From Bordetella flabilis (GTDB lineage: Bacteria; Pseudomonadota; Gammaproteobacteria; Burkholderiales; Burkholderiaceae_B): DNA of 64,000 nt. The stretch is from NCBI RefSeq assembly GCF_001676725.1, contig NZ_CP016172.1, positions 2,170,001-2,234,000 on the forward strand, read 5' to 3'. The translations under genes were made by a program, and so were the position numbers. Positions within the stretch are counted from its first letter, which is position 1. Every line of letters begins with the position of its first letter. Positions 35,203-45,717 of the stretch are shown here, piece by piece. The notes under the pieces are model-generated. The model was not told the origin of the DNA, made no database searches, and saw only the letters and a list, made by a program, of their open reading frames with translations.

Positions 35203-36429
35203 TCAGCAACTGCTGGGCGGTGGCGACTTTTCCACGGCCAGGCCAAAAAGAGGGCGCAGGCGGACGCCCAGCGCGCTGCCGGCGAAGGCGGCAGGCAGCC
35301 ACAGCCAGGCGTGCAGGCTGCCGGAGAGGATGCCGCTGAAATATGCACCGATATTGCATCCGTACGCCATGCGTGCGCCGAAGCCGAGCAGCAGGCCGCC
35401 CACGACGGCCCCCGCCAGGGAGCGGGCGGGCAGCTTCCACACCGGCGCGAACTTGCCCGCTGCCGCCGCTGCAGCCAGTGCGCCCAGCATCAGGCCGATG
35501 TCCATGACCGTCGTGATGTCCTCGCGCAGCGGCGCGGCCAAGGCCTTGGATTGCTTGACCCAATACGCCCAACCGGCGACGTCGCCGCCCATGGCGTCGT
35601 ACGCCTTGGCGCCCCATAGCGCGAAGGCCGACGTGATGCCCCAGGGGCGGCCGGCGAGGGCCAGGGTTACCAGGTTCAACGCCACCAGGGCGACCCCACC
35701 CCAGACCATGGGCCAGGGACCGCGCAGAAGGCCGGCAGGTCGATCGGTGCGCGAGGCGGACGAAATCAGGCGGCCGTGACGCCGGCGTTCCAGCCGCGTC
35801 GCGGCCCATGCGATCAATCCGAACACCGCGAGATTGGCGACGATGGCTGGCAGCGGTCCCCAGGACAGCACAAAGGACGTCGGCTTGATGGCCGGTAGCG
35901 CGGACCACCAGGGAAATGTATACGTGCCGACGACGGAGCCGGCCACGAAGAAAAGCAGGGTGACGATCATGCGGGTATTGCCGCCGCCCACTGCGAACAG
36001 GGTGCCTGACGCGCAGCCACCGCCGAGCTGCATGCCTATGCCGAACAGGAAAGCGCCCAGCAGCACCGAGGTGCCGGCCGGAGACACCAGCCCGGCTACG
36101 GTCTGGCCAAACAGCGAGCCCTGCGCCAGGATGGGAAAGAAGAGCAGTACGCCGACGGCGAGCATGGCCATCTGGGCTCGGAGGCCCGCCGCACGCCGGT
36201 CCGAAACGAACACCCGCCAAGCCTGGGTGAAGCCGAAGGACGCGTGGTATAGCGTTACGCCGAGCAAGCCACCGGTGATCCATAGGCCTGCCTGCCGCCA
36301 GCCGACCGTACTGTCGAGGTACCACGTTCCCAGTACCAGCAGGAGGAGTGCGAGGCATAAGGGCAGGCTGTTTACGCGCGAAGGTGCGCGGGTACCGCTG
36401 AAGTCGAGAGTCGTTGCGTTGGAAGACAT
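35203..36429 (-). CDS. YeeE/YedE (TsuA-type) sulfur-compound transporter
   Basis: Membrane protein of 408 residues with about ten helices. Both conserved cysteine motifs of the YeeE/YedE family are present: GGGCASGTL (Cys139) and YGCNIGAYFSG (Cys358), plus FGFTQAWR. In TsuA these cysteines line the path for thiosulfate. The likely role is uptake of thiosulfate or a related sulfur species into the cytoplasm. No TsuB/TusA-like partner is next to it. The ATG at 36427-36429 precedes the first helix; 18 more codons upstream have no match. An AT-rich imperfect inverted repeat lies in the gap upstream. Confidence 0.9.
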   Translation of the reverse strand: MSSNATTLDFSGTRAPSRVNSLPLCLALLLLVLGTWYLDSTVGWRQAGLWITGGLLGVTLYHASFGFTQAWRVFVSDRRAAGLRAQMAMLAVGVLLFFPILAQGSLFGQTVAGLVSPAGTSVLLGAFLFGIGMQLGGGCASGTLFAVGGGNTRMIVTLLFFVAGSVVGTYTFPWWSALPAIKPTSFVLSWGPLPAIVANLAVFGLIAWAATRLERRRHGRLISSASRTDRPAGLLRGPWPMVWGGVALVALNLVTLALAGRPWGITSAFALWGAKAYDAMGGDVAGWAYWVKQSKALAAPLREDITTVMDIGLMLGALAAAAAAGKFAPVWKLPARSLAGAVVGGLLLGFGARMAYGCNIGAYFSGILSGSLHAWLWLPAAFAGSALGVRLRPLFGLAVEKSPPPSSC

Positions 36430-36507
36430 GGTCTGAAGCCCGAAATTGCAGCGGCCGCGCTCACCGGCGCGGCCGAAAGGCACACTGTAAGCCGCAGCGT
36501 GTTATTT

Positions 36508-36542
36508 CCATAAATAATGAATTTTGATGTGTTTATTATTGG
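36508..36542. promoter_or_regulatory. AT-rich imperfect inverted repeat upstream of the TsuA-type gene
   Basis: Arms CCATAAATAAT (36508-36518) and TTTATTATTGG (36532-36542) pair at eight of 11 positions around a 13-base centre. It stands out in a GC-rich background and lies 80-110 bases upstream of the transporter gene, so it may be an operator or a promoter. Confidence 0.3.
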
Positions 36543-36569
36543 CTGGAATAAAGTGGTGTAGCCGGTCGA

Positions 36570-37847
36570 TCACCCCAGCCGCACAGCCAGCGCCGCCAGC
36601 GTAATAAGCAGCACGGGGAGGGTCAGCAGCACACCGACGCGAAAGTAATACCCCCATCCGATGTTCAGGCCCTTGCGGGCAAGGACGTGCAGCCAGAGCA
36701 GCGTTGCCAGACTTCCGATCGGCGTTATTTTCGGACCCAGGTCGCTGCCGATCACGTTTGCGTAGATCATGGCCTCGCGCACTACGCCTGTCGTCGCCGT
36801 GTCGGCAATGGACAGCGCACCCACCAGGACGGCAGGCAGATTGTTCATCACTGACGACAGCACGGCCGCTGCGATCCCCGTACCCAGCGCCGCGCCCCAG
36901 GTGCCGCCGAGTGCGCACCAGGACAGGAACGCCGTCAGGTGGTTGGTGAGGCCGGCATTGCGCAGCCCGTAGACGACCAGGTACATGCCTAGGGAAAAAA
37001 CGACGATATGCCAGGGCGCCTGGCGCATGATGCGGCGGGTGCCGACCACATGGGTGCGCCCTGCGACCGCCAGAAGGCCCAATGCGCCAGCCGCGGCGAT
37101 CGCGCTCACCGGAATGCCGGCCGGCTCCAGGACGAAGAACCCCGCCAACAGAAGGACCAGGACCACCCAGCCTGCCCGAAAAGTGGCCTGATCGCGTATG
37201 GCGGTGCGAGGTTCGGGCAGTTCACCATCTTCATAGCGCTGCGGAATCGTGCGCCTGAATACCAGCCACAGCATGCCGAGCGAGGCCGCAACCGAGACCA
37301 GGTTCACCGGCACCATCACGGCTGCGTACCGCACGAAGCCGATATCGAAGAAGTCCGCCGAGACGATATTGACCAGATTGGAGACGATCAGCGGCAGGCT
37401 GCCTGTGTCGGCGATGAAGCCGGCCGCCATGACGAAAGCCAGCGAGGCGCCGGCTCCGAATCCCAATGCCAGCAGCATTTCCATGACGATGGGCGTGAGG
37501 ATAAGTGCCGCGCCGTCGTTCGCGAACAGCGCCGACACCGCGGCGCCCAGCAGCACGATCAGGGCAAAGAGGCGCGGCCCGTGCCCGCGTCCCCAGCGTG
37601 CCACATGCAGGGCACACCACTTGAAGAAGCCAGCTTCGTCCAGGATCAGGCTGGTGATGATGATGGCAATGAACGTGGCGGTGGCGTTCCAGACGATGTG
37701 CCACACCACCGCGACGTCTCCAAGGTGCACCACCCCGGTGGCCAGCGCAAGTAGCGCGCCGCCCGCGGCGCTCCAGCCGACACCCAGCCCACGCGGTTGG
37801 ATGATGACCAGGGCCAGAGTCAGGACGAAGATGAAGGCGGCCAGCAT
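36570..37847 (-). CDS. arsB: Arsenite efflux pump ArsB
   Basis: A 425-residue membrane protein very close to E. coli ArsB (429): [100 protein letters not shown] and [19 protein letters not shown] are all present. It exports arsenite or antimonite, alone with the proton gradient or with an ArsA ATPase. No arsR, arsC, arsA or arsH is adjacent, so how it is induced is unknown. The ATG at 37845-37847 gives the E. coli start; the longer reading upstream adds an unmatched tail. Confidence 0.95.
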   Translation of the reverse strand: MLAAFIFVLTLALVIIQPRGLGVGWSAAGGALLALATGVVHLGDVAVVWHIVWNATATFIAIIITSLILDEAGFFKWCALHVARWGRGHGPRLFALIVLLGAAVSALFANDGAALILTPIVMEMLLALGFGAGASLAFVMAAGFIADTGSLPLIVSNLVNIVSADFFDIGFVRYAAVMVPVNLVSVAASLGMLWLVFRRTIPQRYEDGELPEPRTAIRDQATFRAGWVVLVLLLAGFFVLEPAGIPVSAIAAAGALGLLAVAGRTHVVGTRRIMRQAPWHIVVFSLGMYLVVYGLRNAGLTNHLTAFLSWCALGGTWGAALGTGIAAAVLSSVMNNLPAVLVGALSIADTATTGVVREAMIYANVIGSDLGPKITPIGSLATLLWLHVLARKGLNIGWGYYFRVGVLLTLPVLLITLAALAVRLG

Positions 37848-37928
37848 GTCTTGGGTAGGAAGGGAATCATGGGGGAAAGGGTGGGGCCTCGGTCGCGCCT
37901 TTCGGCGGGACATCAGGACATCAATACA

Positions 37929-38873
37929 TCAACGCAGGCCATGCCCTTCTATCCATGCGATCAGCGCGGATATGGTGAGCACGGATGCCAGCGTGGACAG
38001 CAGGATCGCGCGCGACGCCACGCGTGCGTCGCGGCCGTACAGCTGCGCCAGCATGAAGGGGCCCGTGCCGATGGGAAGCGCGCTGAGCAGCACGGCCGTC
38101 CATGCCCAGACGGGTGGCATGGAGAAGACGCCAAAGGCCAGGAGGGCCGTCACGCCAGGTTGCACCAGCAGCTTCGCGACCACGACCCGCGTCACCGCGG
38201 TGCCGTCGCTGGCGGCTTCCGTCTGTGCCAGGAAAAGGCCGATGGCGATAAGCGCGCAGGGGCTGGCGGCATTGCCGAGCAGCACCATGAAGCGGTCGAT
38301 GGGTTCAGGTAGCGCCACGCCGGTGGCCGACCAGGCGAGACCCAGGACAGGGGCGATCAGCAGCGGGTTGCGGATCAGGGCACGGCCGACCTTGGCGGCG
38401 GTCTTGCCCAGATTCTGGCCTTGTTGCTGGTCGAATTCGATCAGGGCGATAGACACCCCAAATAGCACGCATGCCGTCATCAGCGTGGCGACCACCGCCG
38501 GCGCAAGGCTTTGCGGGCCGAAGACGACAAGGCAAAGCGGAATACCCATGAAGCCGGCGTTCGCATAGGAATTGCTCAGGGCCTCGATACTGATGTCGGT
38601 GAGCGGCGTGCGCTTTCCCCGATGCGCGGCAAGGGCAACGGCAAAGGCGGCGGCGATGCCGCCTGCGAAAGAGGCCACGTAGCCGCCATGTCCCAGTTCC
38701 GACCAGCTTACCTGTGACATCGCATGGAATAGCAGGGCAGGCAGCGACAGGTAAATGACGAAGCGATTAAGGACGTCGCTGGCCGCGATGCCGAGCAGGC
38801 GCCTGCGCGCCGCCAGCCAGCCGACCAGAATCAAGGCAAATACCGGCAATGCGGCGGTGACGACAGCGTGCAT
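37929..38873 (-). CDS. AEC-family permease
   Basis: Membrane protein of 314 residues with about ten helices in two five-helix halves, typical of the auxin-efflux-carrier/malate permease family: ALPVFALILVGWLAARRRLL at the start, YANAGFMGIPLCLVVFG in the middle and a late LPIGTGPFMLAQLYG. Relatives export or take up malate, malonate or other carboxylates; the substrate is not known. It is 81 bases upstream of arsB on the same strand and may be co-transcribed with it. Confidence 0.88.
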   Translation of the reverse strand: MHAVVTAALPVFALILVGWLAARRRLLGIAASDVLNRFVIYLSLPALLFHAMSQVSWSELGHGGYVASFAGGIAAAFAVALAAHRGKRTPLTDISIEALSNSYANAGFMGIPLCLVVFGPQSLAPAVVATLMTACVLFGVSIALIEFDQQQGQNLGKTAAKVGRALIRNPLLIAPVLGLAWSATGVALPEPIDRFMVLLGNAASPCALIAIGLFLAQTEAASDGTAVTRVVVAKLLVQPGVTALLAFGVFSMPPVWAWTAVLLSALPIGTGPFMLAQLYGRDARVASRAILLSTLASVLTISALIAWIEGHGLR

Positions 38874-39096
38874 GGGGACGCGGGACGAAAAAAGGAGCTC
38901 ATTCTAACGGCACGCCGCCGCCCCCCGCGCAATCCTTGACCTTGGCTCCGGGGGCCCCTCACTTTGGTCGCAGTCGCGGGCGATCGGGGGGTACGGGTGC
39001 CGGCGAACGGGGCAGGCGAAAATCGTGAACAGCGATTTGCGTACATTGGTCGAGGTGAGCAAAATCGCGGTTTGCGTAAGGGATAAGGAGCCGGGC

Positions 39097-39546
39097 ATGA
39101 CCCAGCAATCCATAGCTGTCACCGTGGGCGACTGGCGTCGTCTGCGCGAGGATGCATGCGCCGTCCGGCATGCCGTTTTCGTCGTGGAGCAAAATGTGCC
39201 GCCCGAGATCGAGCTGGACGAATTCGATCCGGTGTCCGTCCATGCCGTCGCATACGACGCGGACGGCAGGGTGCTGGGTACGGGCCGGTTGCTGCCGGAT
39301 GGACACATAGGCCGCATGGCGGTGCATCGCCATTCGCGGGGGATGGGAGTAGGCGCGCGTCTGCTGCAAGCGCTTGTCGACGCGGGACATGCCGCCGGAC
39401 ACGCCAGGCTGGTATTGAACGCGCAGGTACATGCCCGCGGCTTCTATGAGGCCCACGGATTCGTGGTGGAGGGAGAGCCCTTCATGGAGGCCGGGATTCC
39501 GCACGTCACGATGAGCCGCGCGTCGCAGGTCGGCCGAGGCGTTTGA
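39097..39546 (+). CDS. GNAT-family N-acetyltransferase
   Basis: Acetyltransferase of 149 residues. The acetyl-CoA-binding motif A reads RMAVHRHSRGMGVGARLLQ (R/Q-x-x-G-x-G/A present as RGMGVG), and motif B includes LVLNAQVHARGFYEAHGF. The N-terminal part RRLREDACAVRHAVFVVEQ resembles ElaA/YjdJ-type GNAT proteins. The acceptor substrate is not known. The ATG at 39097 follows AAGGAG with eight-base spacing; an upstream GTG lacks a site. It converges on the tRNA-Leu pair across a terminator. Confidence 0.9.
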   Translation: MTQQSIAVTVGDWRRLREDACAVRHAVFVVEQNVPPEIELDEFDPVSVHAVAYDADGRVLGTGRLLPDGHIGRMAVHRHSRGMGVGARLLQALVDAGHAAGHARLVLNAQVHARGFYEAHGFVVEGEPFMEAGIPHVTMSRASQVGRGV

Positions 39547-39562
39547 GGCTGTCCCGCAAAAC

Positions 39563-39592
39563 AAAAACCCCGCAAGCGTATGCTTGGCGGGG
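39563..39592 (-). terminator. Terminator downstream of the first tRNA-Leu
   Basis: Stem CCCCGC/GCGGGG extended by AAGC/GCTT (one bulged base), followed on the minus strand by five T. About 58 bases past the tRNA 3' end. Confidence 0.7.
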
Positions 39593-39650
39593 CTCGACTA
39601 CAAGGACTTGACTGAAGAGGCTCAGGCCGCGAAGCCTTGCCTTGATCTGC

Positions 39651-39735
39651 TGGTGCCCAGGAGAGGACTCGAACCTCCACACCTTGCGGCACATGGACCT
39701 GAACCATGCGCGTCTACCAATTCCGCCACCTGGGC
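39651..39735 (-). tRNA. tRNA-Leu (anticodon CAG), copy 1
   Basis: 85 bases including encoded CCA: acceptor GCCCAGG/CCTGGGC, D-arm with AATTGGTAGAC, long variable arm GTGCCGCAAGGTGT-like as in class II tRNAs, T-arm GGAGG-TTCGAGT-CCTCT. Anticodon loop TTCAGGT carries CAG. Identical to the copy at 39924. Confidence 0.93.
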
Positions 39736-39881
39736 CCGTTCGCCGTGCTCGTGAAACTGCCGCAGCGAAGAGAGGCGCGATTATGCACATTTTTTCCGGA
39801 TGCCGCAAGCTGGTTACTCAACATGGCGATTGTCCTCCAGCGGCCCGTGCGGAACCCATTTGCGAATCCGCAGTGCAAAGC

Positions 39882-39915
39882 AAAAACCCCCGCTGCGTTT
39901 CCACACCGGGGGTTT
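39882..39915 (-). terminator. Terminator between the two tRNA-Leu copies
   Basis: Nine-bp stem (39884-39892 with 39907-39915), followed on the minus strand by five T. It lies directly after copy 2, so each tRNA has its own end. Confidence 0.75.
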
Positions 39916-39923
39916 GCAATTCG

Positions 39924-40008
39924 TGGTGCCCAGGAGAGGACTCGAACCTCCACACCTTGCGGCACATGGACCTGAACCATGCGCGTCTACCAATTCCGCC
40001 ACCTGGGC
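39924..40008 (-). tRNA. tRNA-Leu (anticodon CAG), copy 2
   Basis: Identical in all 85 bases to the copy at 39651-39735, 188 bases apart. Same arms and anticodon CAG. Confidence 0.93.
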
Positions 40009-40152
40009 ACTGTGTATTTCGTTAGAATACCGCCTTTGCACTTGAGTTCGAAGCAGGCTTCGAACCAACCATGCGGTCGACTTTTTGGGTCGGCGTTTTG
40101 GCGGTTTTCTGCGAAAGACAGAAGCTGCGCATTATAAACAGGATTTTCGACT

Positions 40153-42618
40153 TTGGCAAAACGATCGAGCAGCGACTCCAATAACAAAAACAGACCCACG
40201 GTCGTGCCCGAGGCGCCGCCGGACTTCGATCCCGACGTTCCGAGCCGCGAAGACATCCTGCGTGCGTTACGCTCCGCCGGCGCGCCGCTGTCGCCGGCTG
40301 AGCTGGCCGAACGCATGGGTGTCCACCGGCCCGCCACCCTGGTCGGTTTCGAGCGGCGGCTGGGGGCCATGGAGCGGGACGGCCAGTTGATGCCGAATCG
40401 CAAGGGTGTACTGCTGTTGTCCACCAAGCTCGACTTCGTCGCGGGCCGCGTACAGGGCCATCGCGACGGCTTCGGTTTCCTGGTGCGCGACGACGGCGGT
40501 CCGGATATCTTTCTGTCGCCGCGCGAGATGCTCAAGGTCCTGCATGGGGATCGCGTGCTGGTCAAGCCCAATGGTGAATATCGCGGCAAGCCGGAAGGCA
40601 ACATCGTCGAAGTCATCGAGCGCCGCACCAACAAGCTGGTGGGGAGGTTCCTGCACGAGCATGGCTTGTCCATCGTGGTGCCCGAAGACCAGCGCATCAA
40701 GCACGATATCCTGGTCCCGCCCAGCGATACCAACGGCGCCCAGCACGGCCAGGTGGTCGCCGTCGAAATCATGGAGCAGCCCACGCGGCATACCCAGCCG
40801 CTCGGACGCGTGGCCGAGGTCCTCGGCGAGATCGATGATCCCGGCATGGAAATCGAGATCGCGGTCCGGAAGTTCGACGTGCCCGTCGAGTTCACTGAAC
40901 CTGCGCGCAAGCAGGCGGCGCGGCTGCCGGATGCCGTCCGCAAGTCCGATCTGAAGGACCGGATCGACCTGCGCGACGTTCCGCTTATCACGATCGACGG
41001 GGAAGACGCCCGCGATTTCGACGACGCCGTCTATTGCGAGCCGGTAGAGCTGGGCTCGGGACAACGCAAGCGGCCCGCCTGGCGGCTGCTGGTCGCGATC
41101 GCCGATGTGAGCCACTATGTTCAGCCCAACGATGCATTGGACGAGGACGCCGTCGAACGCGGGACCAGCGTGTATTTCCCGCGCCGCGTCATTCCCATGC
41201 TTCCGGAAACGCTATCGAACGGATTGTGCTCGCTGAATCCGCAGGTGGACCGGCTGGTACTGGTTTGCGACATGGTGATTCCGGCCACGGGAACCAAGGC
41301 CGGTACGGTGACGGCCTACCAGTTCTACAACGCAGTGATGCATTCGCACGCCCGTACCACCTACACCAATGTGTGGGCGGCGCTGCAGCAGCCCGGCGGG
41401 CCGGCGGCGCAGGCGATGGCGGACGTGCTGCCACAGGTCCAGCACTTGTACGAGCTCTACCAGCTGCTGGCGCAGGCCCGTCGCAAGCGCGGCGCCATCG
41501 ACTTCGATACGGTCGAAACCAAAATCGTGTGCAACGAACTCGGCCGCATCGAGCAGATCGTTGGCGTGGTGCGCAATGACGCGCACAAGCTGATCGAGGA
41601 ATGCATGCTGGCGGCCAACACTTGCGCTGCCGAATTCATGGCGCGCAGCAAGCACCCTGGGCTGTACCGCATTCACGAAGGTCCGACGCCCGACCGCCTG
41701 CAATCGTTGCGCGAGTTCCTGCGCACGCTGGGGTTGACGCTGGGCGGTGGCGATACGCCGACGGCAAAGGATTACGGCGAGTTCCTCGACAGCGTCCGCG
41801 GAAGGCCCGACTACCCCCTGCTCCAGACCATGTGCCTGCGTTCCATGCAGCAGGCCATGTACAGCCCGGAGAACGTGGGTCACTTCGGCCTGGCTTATCC
41901 CGCCTATACCCATTTCACGTCGCCGATCCGACGCTATCCGGATCTGCTTACCCACCGCGTAATCAAGGCGCTCTTGGTGGGGCAGCGCTATGTGCCCCGC
42001 CTGGAGGACGAGCCCGTCGTGATCGGGCGGTCGCACAAAGAGCACGAGCACGCTATCTGGGAGAAGCTCGGCCTGATCCTGTCGGCCAGCGAGCGCCGCG
42101 CCGACGACGCGTCGCGCGATGTCGAGGCGTGGCTGAAGTGCTGGTTCGTCAAGGAGCGCGTCGGTGAGGATTTCAGCGGAACGGTCACCGGCGTGGCCAG
42201 TTTCGGCATTTTCGTCACCCTCGACATGCTGCATGTCGAAGGATTGGTCCACGTTTCCGAACTCGGGGGCGAATACTTCCAGTTCAACGATGCCTTGCAC
42301 GAGTTGCGCGGCGAACGCACGGGCATGCGGTACCGCCTGACCGACAAGGTTCAGGTGCAGGTCGCGCGGGTCGACCTGGAAGCGCGGCGCATCGAGTTCC
42401 GCCTGGTCAAGGGCACCAGTTTCGAGTCGCTGCGCAAGGCCGCGTTGCGTGGGCCGGAAGAGCCGCCGCGGCGCGTGAAGAAGGCGGCCAGCACCAAGCC
42501 GCAGGCCCTGAAAGGCCAGACGGCCAAAGTGCGGCGCGCGCAGGCCAAGAAGGCCGATCGCGTCGCTGCACGGCAGGCGCAGGGCGCCAGCAAGTCCGCC
42601 GCGCGCAAGCGGCATTGA
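40153..42618 (+). CDS. rnr: Ribonuclease R
   Basis: 3'-to-5' exoribonuclease of 821 residues that degrades structured RNA and helps tmRNA quality control. N-terminal winged-helix part (about 30-95, [22 protein letters not shown]), cold-shock domains (about 95-250), RNB catalytic domain from about 270 with [15 protein letters not shown] (metal-binding aspartates) and [17 protein letters not shown]1 domain (about 670-755) with [12 protein letters not shown], and a Lys/Arg/Ala-rich tail. The start is TTG at 40153 with CAGGA nine bases upstream; no ATG gives the conserved N-terminus. rlmB follows 46 bases later, the usual rnr-rlmB pair. Confidence 0.96.
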   Translation: MAKRSSSDSNNKNRPTVVPEAPPDFDPDVPSREDILRALRSAGAPLSPAELAERMGVHRPATLVGFERRLGAMERDGQLMPNRKGVLLLSTKLDFVAGRVQGHRDGFGFLVRDDGGPDIFLSPREMLKVLHGDRVLVKPNGEYRGKPEGNIVEVIERRTNKLVGRFLHEHGLSIVVPEDQRIKHDILVPPSDTNGAQHGQVVAVEIMEQPTRHTQPLGRVAEVLGEIDDPGMEIEIAVRKFDVPVEFTEPARKQAARLPDAVRKSDLKDRIDLRDVPLITIDGEDARDFDDAVYCEPVELGSGQRKRPAWRLLVAIADVSHYVQPNDALDEDAVERGTSVYFPRRVIPMLPETLSNGLCSLNPQVDRLVLVCDMVIPATGTKAGTVTAYQFYNAVMHSHARTTYTNVWAALQQPGGPAAQAMADVLPQVQHLYELYQLLAQARRKRGAIDFDTVETKIVCNELGRIEQIVGVVRNDAHKLIEECMLAANTCAAEFMARSKHPGLYRIHEGPTPDRLQSLREFLRTLGLTLGGGDTPTAKDYGEFLDSVRGRPDYPLLQTMCLRSMQQAMYSPENVGHFGLAYPAYTHFTSPIRRYPDLLTHRVIKALLVGQRYVPRLEDEPVVIGRSHKEHEHAIWEKLGLILSASERRADDASRDVEAWLKCWFVKERVGEDFSGTVTGVASFGIFVTLDMLHVEGLVHVSELGGEYFQFNDALHELRGERTGMRYRLTDKVQVQVARVDLEARRIEFRLVKGTSFESLRKAALRGPEEPPRRVKKAASTKPQALKGQTAKVRRAQAKKADRVAARQAQGASKSAARKRH

Positions 42619-42664
42619 TTGCTGCCCCGCCCGGGCGGGGCACACCATACGAGGTATCGGTTTT

Positions 42665-43402
42665 ATGGCGTCAACCCAGGTTCTTGCAGGGTTTCACGCG
42701 GTCGTGGCGCGCCTGCGCCATGCGCCGTCGTCCATCAAGGAAATTTATGTGGAGGCATCCAGGCGCGACAAGCGCATGGTTGCGCTGATCGAGCAGGCGG
42801 GCCACGCCGGCTGCAAGGTGCATCCGGTCTCCAGCGAAAGGCTCGACGGAATGGCGCGGGGCACGCGCCATCAGGGCGTGATCGCACTCGCGGAGCCGGC
42901 GCAATTGGCGGTGGATGTCGACGATGTGCTCGATGCCATAGAAGGCCCAGCTTTCTTGCTGGTGCTGGATGGTGTGACCGACCCGCACAACCTGGGCGCC
43001 TGCCTGCGCACTGCCGATGCCGCGGGCGTGCACGCCGTCATCGCACCGCGGGACCGTGCGGTCGGGCTCAATGCCACGGTCCAGCGCGTTGCTTGCGGCG
43101 CGGCCGATACGGTGCCTTATGTCATGGTCACGAATCTCGCGCGCACCATGCGCGAATTGAAGGAACGTGACGTGTGGCTGGTCGGTACCGACGACAAGGC
43201 CACCACATCGCTACACGGCATCGATGCCCGACGCCCCATGGCGTGGGTCATGGGCGCGGAAGGCGAGGGCATGCGGCGCCTGACGCGCGAGACCTGCGAT
43301 GAGCTCGTGAATATTCCCATGCTGGGCTCGGTGGAAAGCCTGAACGTCAGCGTCGCCAGCGCCATTTGTTTATACGAGACTGTTCGCCAGCGCCAGGGGT
43401 AA
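42665..43402 (+). CDS. rlmB: 23S rRNA (guanosine-2'-O-)-methyltransferase RlmB
   Basis: SpoU-family methyltransferase of 245 residues that modifies G2251 of 23S rRNA. N-terminal substrate-binding domain (1-75, [16 protein letters not shown]). The trefoil-knot catalytic part has [20 protein letters not shown] (motif 1), [21 protein letters not shown] (motif 2) and [18 protein letters not shown] (motif 3). E. coli RlmB is 243 residues. It follows rnr closely and precedes the PLP enzyme by 45 bases. Confidence 0.95.
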   Translation: MASTQVLAGFHAVVARLRHAPSSIKEIYVEASRRDKRMVALIEQAGHAGCKVHPVSSERLDGMARGTRHQGVIALAEPAQLAVDVDDVLDAIEGPAFLLVLDGVTDPHNLGACLRTADAAGVHAVIAPRDRAVGLNATVQRVACGAADTVPYVMVTNLARTMRELKERDVWLVGTDDKATTSLHGIDARRPMAWVMGAEGEGMRRLTRETCDELVNIPMLGSVESLNVSVASAICLYETVRQRQG

Positions 43403-43447
43403 AATTCAACGCCCCTCCCGCATTGGCTTATTCAGCGCCCAGACACC

Positions 43448-44692
43448 ATGGAAAAGACCGGCTTTACCACGACCATCCTTCATTCCGACCGGCGCGATGC
43501 CGTCGAGCACGGCGCCGTGCACAAGCCCATGCATGTGTCCTCGGAATATGGATATGGAGACGCAAGGGAACTGGCGGCGGTTTTTCAGGGCAAGGCTGGC
43601 TACTCGTATGCGCGCCAGGGTACGCCGACCACAACTGCTCTGGAAGCCAAGATCACGAAGATGGAGGGCGGGGTCTCGACAGTAAGCTTCGCGACCGGTA
43701 TGGCGGCCCTTGCAGCGGTGTTCACCACCTTGCTGCGGGCGGGAGACCACCTGGTGTCAAGCCAGTTCGTCTTCGGCAATACCACCAGTCTGTTCAGTAC
43801 GCTGGCGTCCCTCGGCGTCGAAGTCAGTTTCGTCGATGCCACCGACGCTGCCCAGGTGCGAGAGGCGGTACGGCCCAACACGCGCATGGTATTCGTCGAG
43901 ACCATTGCCAATCCTGGCACTCAGGTCGCCGACCTTGCCGCGATCGGGAAACTGTGCAGCGACCGGGGGCTGGTCTATGTAGTCGACAACACGCTGACAT
44001 CGCCGTGGCTATTGCGTGGCATCGATGTCCGGGCGTCCCTGGTCATGAATTCGCTGTCCAAGTACATCGGAGGCCATGGCAATGCGCTGGGCGGCTCGAT
44101 CACCGACACCGGACTGTACGACTGGGCCGGATACGACAACATCTATGACTCGTATCGCAAGGGCCCATCGACCAGTTGGGGACTGTTGCAGATCAAGAAG
44201 AAAGGTTTGCGCGATATGGGCGGTACGCTCGCCGCCGAACCTGCGCATCGTATCGCGGCAGGTGCAGAAACTTTGGCCTTGCGCATGCGCAAGCACTGCG
44301 ACAATGCGTCGGCATTGGCGCATTTCCTTGCCGGCCATGCCGGCGTGTCCAAGGTCTATTACCCTGGGCTGGTCTCCCATCCGCAGCACGAGCGGGCCAA
44401 TAGCTTGTTCAAGGGCCGCTTCGGCGCCTTGCTGGGCGTGGAACTGATCGACGGTATCGACTGCTTCGATTTCCTGAATCGCCTGCGCGTCGTCATCCTG
44501 GCGACGCATCTGGGGGATACCCGCACCCTGGCCCTGCCGGCCGCGCACACCATCTACTACGAAATGGGCGCGGCCCGGCGTGCGCAGATGGGCATCGCCG
44601 ACAGTTTCATCCGGGTCTCGGTCGGCATCGAGGATGAGGAAGACCTGCTGGGCGATTTCGATCAGGCGCTGCGCGGCTGTATGCATGCATAG
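43448..44692 (+). CDS. Cys/Met metabolism PLP-dependent enzyme (cystathionine synthase/sulfhydrylase type)
   Basis: PLP enzyme of 414 residues. The PLP-binding lysine is Lys205 in [40 protein letters not shown] and [12 protein letters not shown] are other family blocks. This fits the gamma family: cystathionine gamma-synthase, O-succinyl/O-acetylhomoserine sulfhydrylase or methionine gamma-lyase. Which one cannot be told from what I can see. It probably works in methionine or cysteine synthesis. Start ATG 43448 is the first in frame with the conserved [11 protein letters not shown]. Confidence 0.9.
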   Translation: MEKTGFTTTILHSDRRDAVEHGAVHKPMHVSSEYGYGDARELAAVFQGKAGYSYARQGTPTTTALEAKITKMEGGVSTVSFATGMAALAAVFTTLLRAGDHLVSSQFVFGNTTSLFSTLASLGVEVSFVDATDAAQVREAVRPNTRMVFVETIANPGTQVADLAAIGKLCSDRGLVYVVDNTLTSPWLLRGIDVRASLVMNSLSKYIGGHGNALGGSITDTGLYDWAGYDNIYDSYRKGPSTSWGLLQIKKKGLRDMGGTLAAEPAHRIAAGAETLALRMRKHCDNASALAHFLAGHAGVSKVYYPGLVSHPQHERANSLFKGRFGALLGVELIDGIDCFDFLNRLRVVILATHLGDTRTLALPAAHTIYYEMGAARRAQMGIADSFIRVSVGIEDEEDLLGDFDQALRGCMHA

Positions 44693-44706
44693 CGTGGAGG
44701 CGCACG

Positions 44707-45387
44707 ATGTTGATCCAGATTGCCGATTTGTTTACCCCTGCGGAAGCTGCTGATATCAGGCGCCGGCTGGATGCCGCCGAATGGGTCGACGGCAAGGTGA
44801 CTGCGGGCTACCAGTCCTCTCAGGTCAAGCAGAATCGGCAGCTGCCTGAAGGCCATCCCCTGTCACAGGAGCTGGGCAACCTGATCCTGCAGCGGCTGGG
44901 TCGCAATAATCTCTTCATGGCGGCCGCCCTCCCGCGCAAGATCTTCCCGCCGCTGTTCAATCGTTACGAGGGCGGGGAAGCCTTCGGCTATCACGTGGAT
45001 AACGCGGTTCGTCCGGTCGCCGGTACGGCGGAACGGGTGCGTACCGACTTGTCGGCCACGCTATTTTTATCCGAGCCCAATAGCTACGATGGCGGCGAGC
45101 TGATTATCGATGACGTGTACGGGGCGCGTCATGTCAAGCTGCCCGCGGGACATATGGTGCTGTATCCCGGCACCAGCCTGCACCGTGTAAATCCGGTCAC
45201 GCGTGGCGCACGTATCAGCTCATTCTTCTGGATCCAAAGCCTCGTGCGCGAGGATAGCCAACGTACTTTATTGCTGGAGCTGGATGTCGCCATACAACGC
45301 CTGAACCAGGACGTCCGTGACCATCCGGCTCTGGTACAGCTTACCGGCGTCTATCACAACCTGCTGCGCCGCTGGGTCGACGTGTAG
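44707..45387 (+). CDS. PKHD-type Fe(II)/2-oxoglutarate hydroxylase (PiuC/YbiX family)
   Basis: A 226-residue dioxygenase. Iron ligands His96 and Asp98 (GYHVDNAVR) and His159 ([13 protein letters not shown]) are visible, with the 2-oxoglutarate-binding Arg following. In Pseudomonas and others piuC lies next to siderophore receptors and is iron-regulated; here no receptor gene is adjacent. The substrate is unknown. GTGGAGG lies nine bases before the ATG. It follows the PLP gene by 14 bases, so they are probably one transcript, ended by a weak terminator at 45495. Confidence 0.92.
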   Translation: MLIQIADLFTPAEAADIRRRLDAAEWVDGKVTAGYQSSQVKQNRQLPEGHPLSQELGNLILQRLGRNNLFMAAALPRKIFPPLFNRYEGGEAFGYHVDNAVRPVAGTAERVRTDLSATLFLSEPNSYDGGELIIDDVYGARHVKLPAGHMVLYPGTSLHRVNPVTRGARISSFFWIQSLVREDSQRTLLLELDVAIQRLNQDVRDHPALVQLTGVYHNLLRRWVDV

Positions 45388-45494
45388 TCATGTACGGCGT
45401 GATGCCTCGACGGCATCGTGCTGGCGTCCCGGCATCGTGACGGGGGCATGGGTGGCGCGGCAAGTGGCTTCCGTGCCGCAACGCCAGCAATGGC

Positions 45495-45516
45495 GCGGGT
45501 TTCAGCCCGCTTTTTT
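45495..45516 (+). terminator. Weak terminator after the PiuC-type gene
   Basis: Five-bp stem GCGGG/CCCGC with a six-base loop followed by six T. Short stem but a good T run, about 110 bases past the stop. Confidence 0.45.
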
Positions 45517-45517
45517 C

Positions 45518-45548
45518 TTGACAGCATGTTGCCGGCGATGCCTAATAC
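45518..45548 (+). promoter_or_regulatory. Candidate promoter of the HU gene
   Basis: A perfect -35 TTGACA at 45518-45523 with CCTAAT (17-base spacer) or TAATAC (19-base spacer) as -10. The 330-base gap 45388-45717 holds this, the weak terminator before it, and a leader of about 165 bases; I see no gene in it. Confidence 0.5.
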
Positions 45549-45717
45549 GCCTCTGCGTCGCTCCTGGTTTGCCCGTTTTCATGCCGGCAAGATCATGGGC
45601 GGCGTAGCAATTTAAACGCCGCGGTTTGCGACGCAAACGCGCTGAAGAAGAAGCCATTCGAAGTCTTTCCGGCCGGTCGGGCCGCTACGACGCCATACCT
45701 GTGAGGGGTAATCCTAC

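Noticed and set aside
36474..36494. Sigma-54-like AGGCAC-N5-AAGC on the plus strand
   Set aside because: No plus-strand gene follows and the -12 box is poor; taken as chance.
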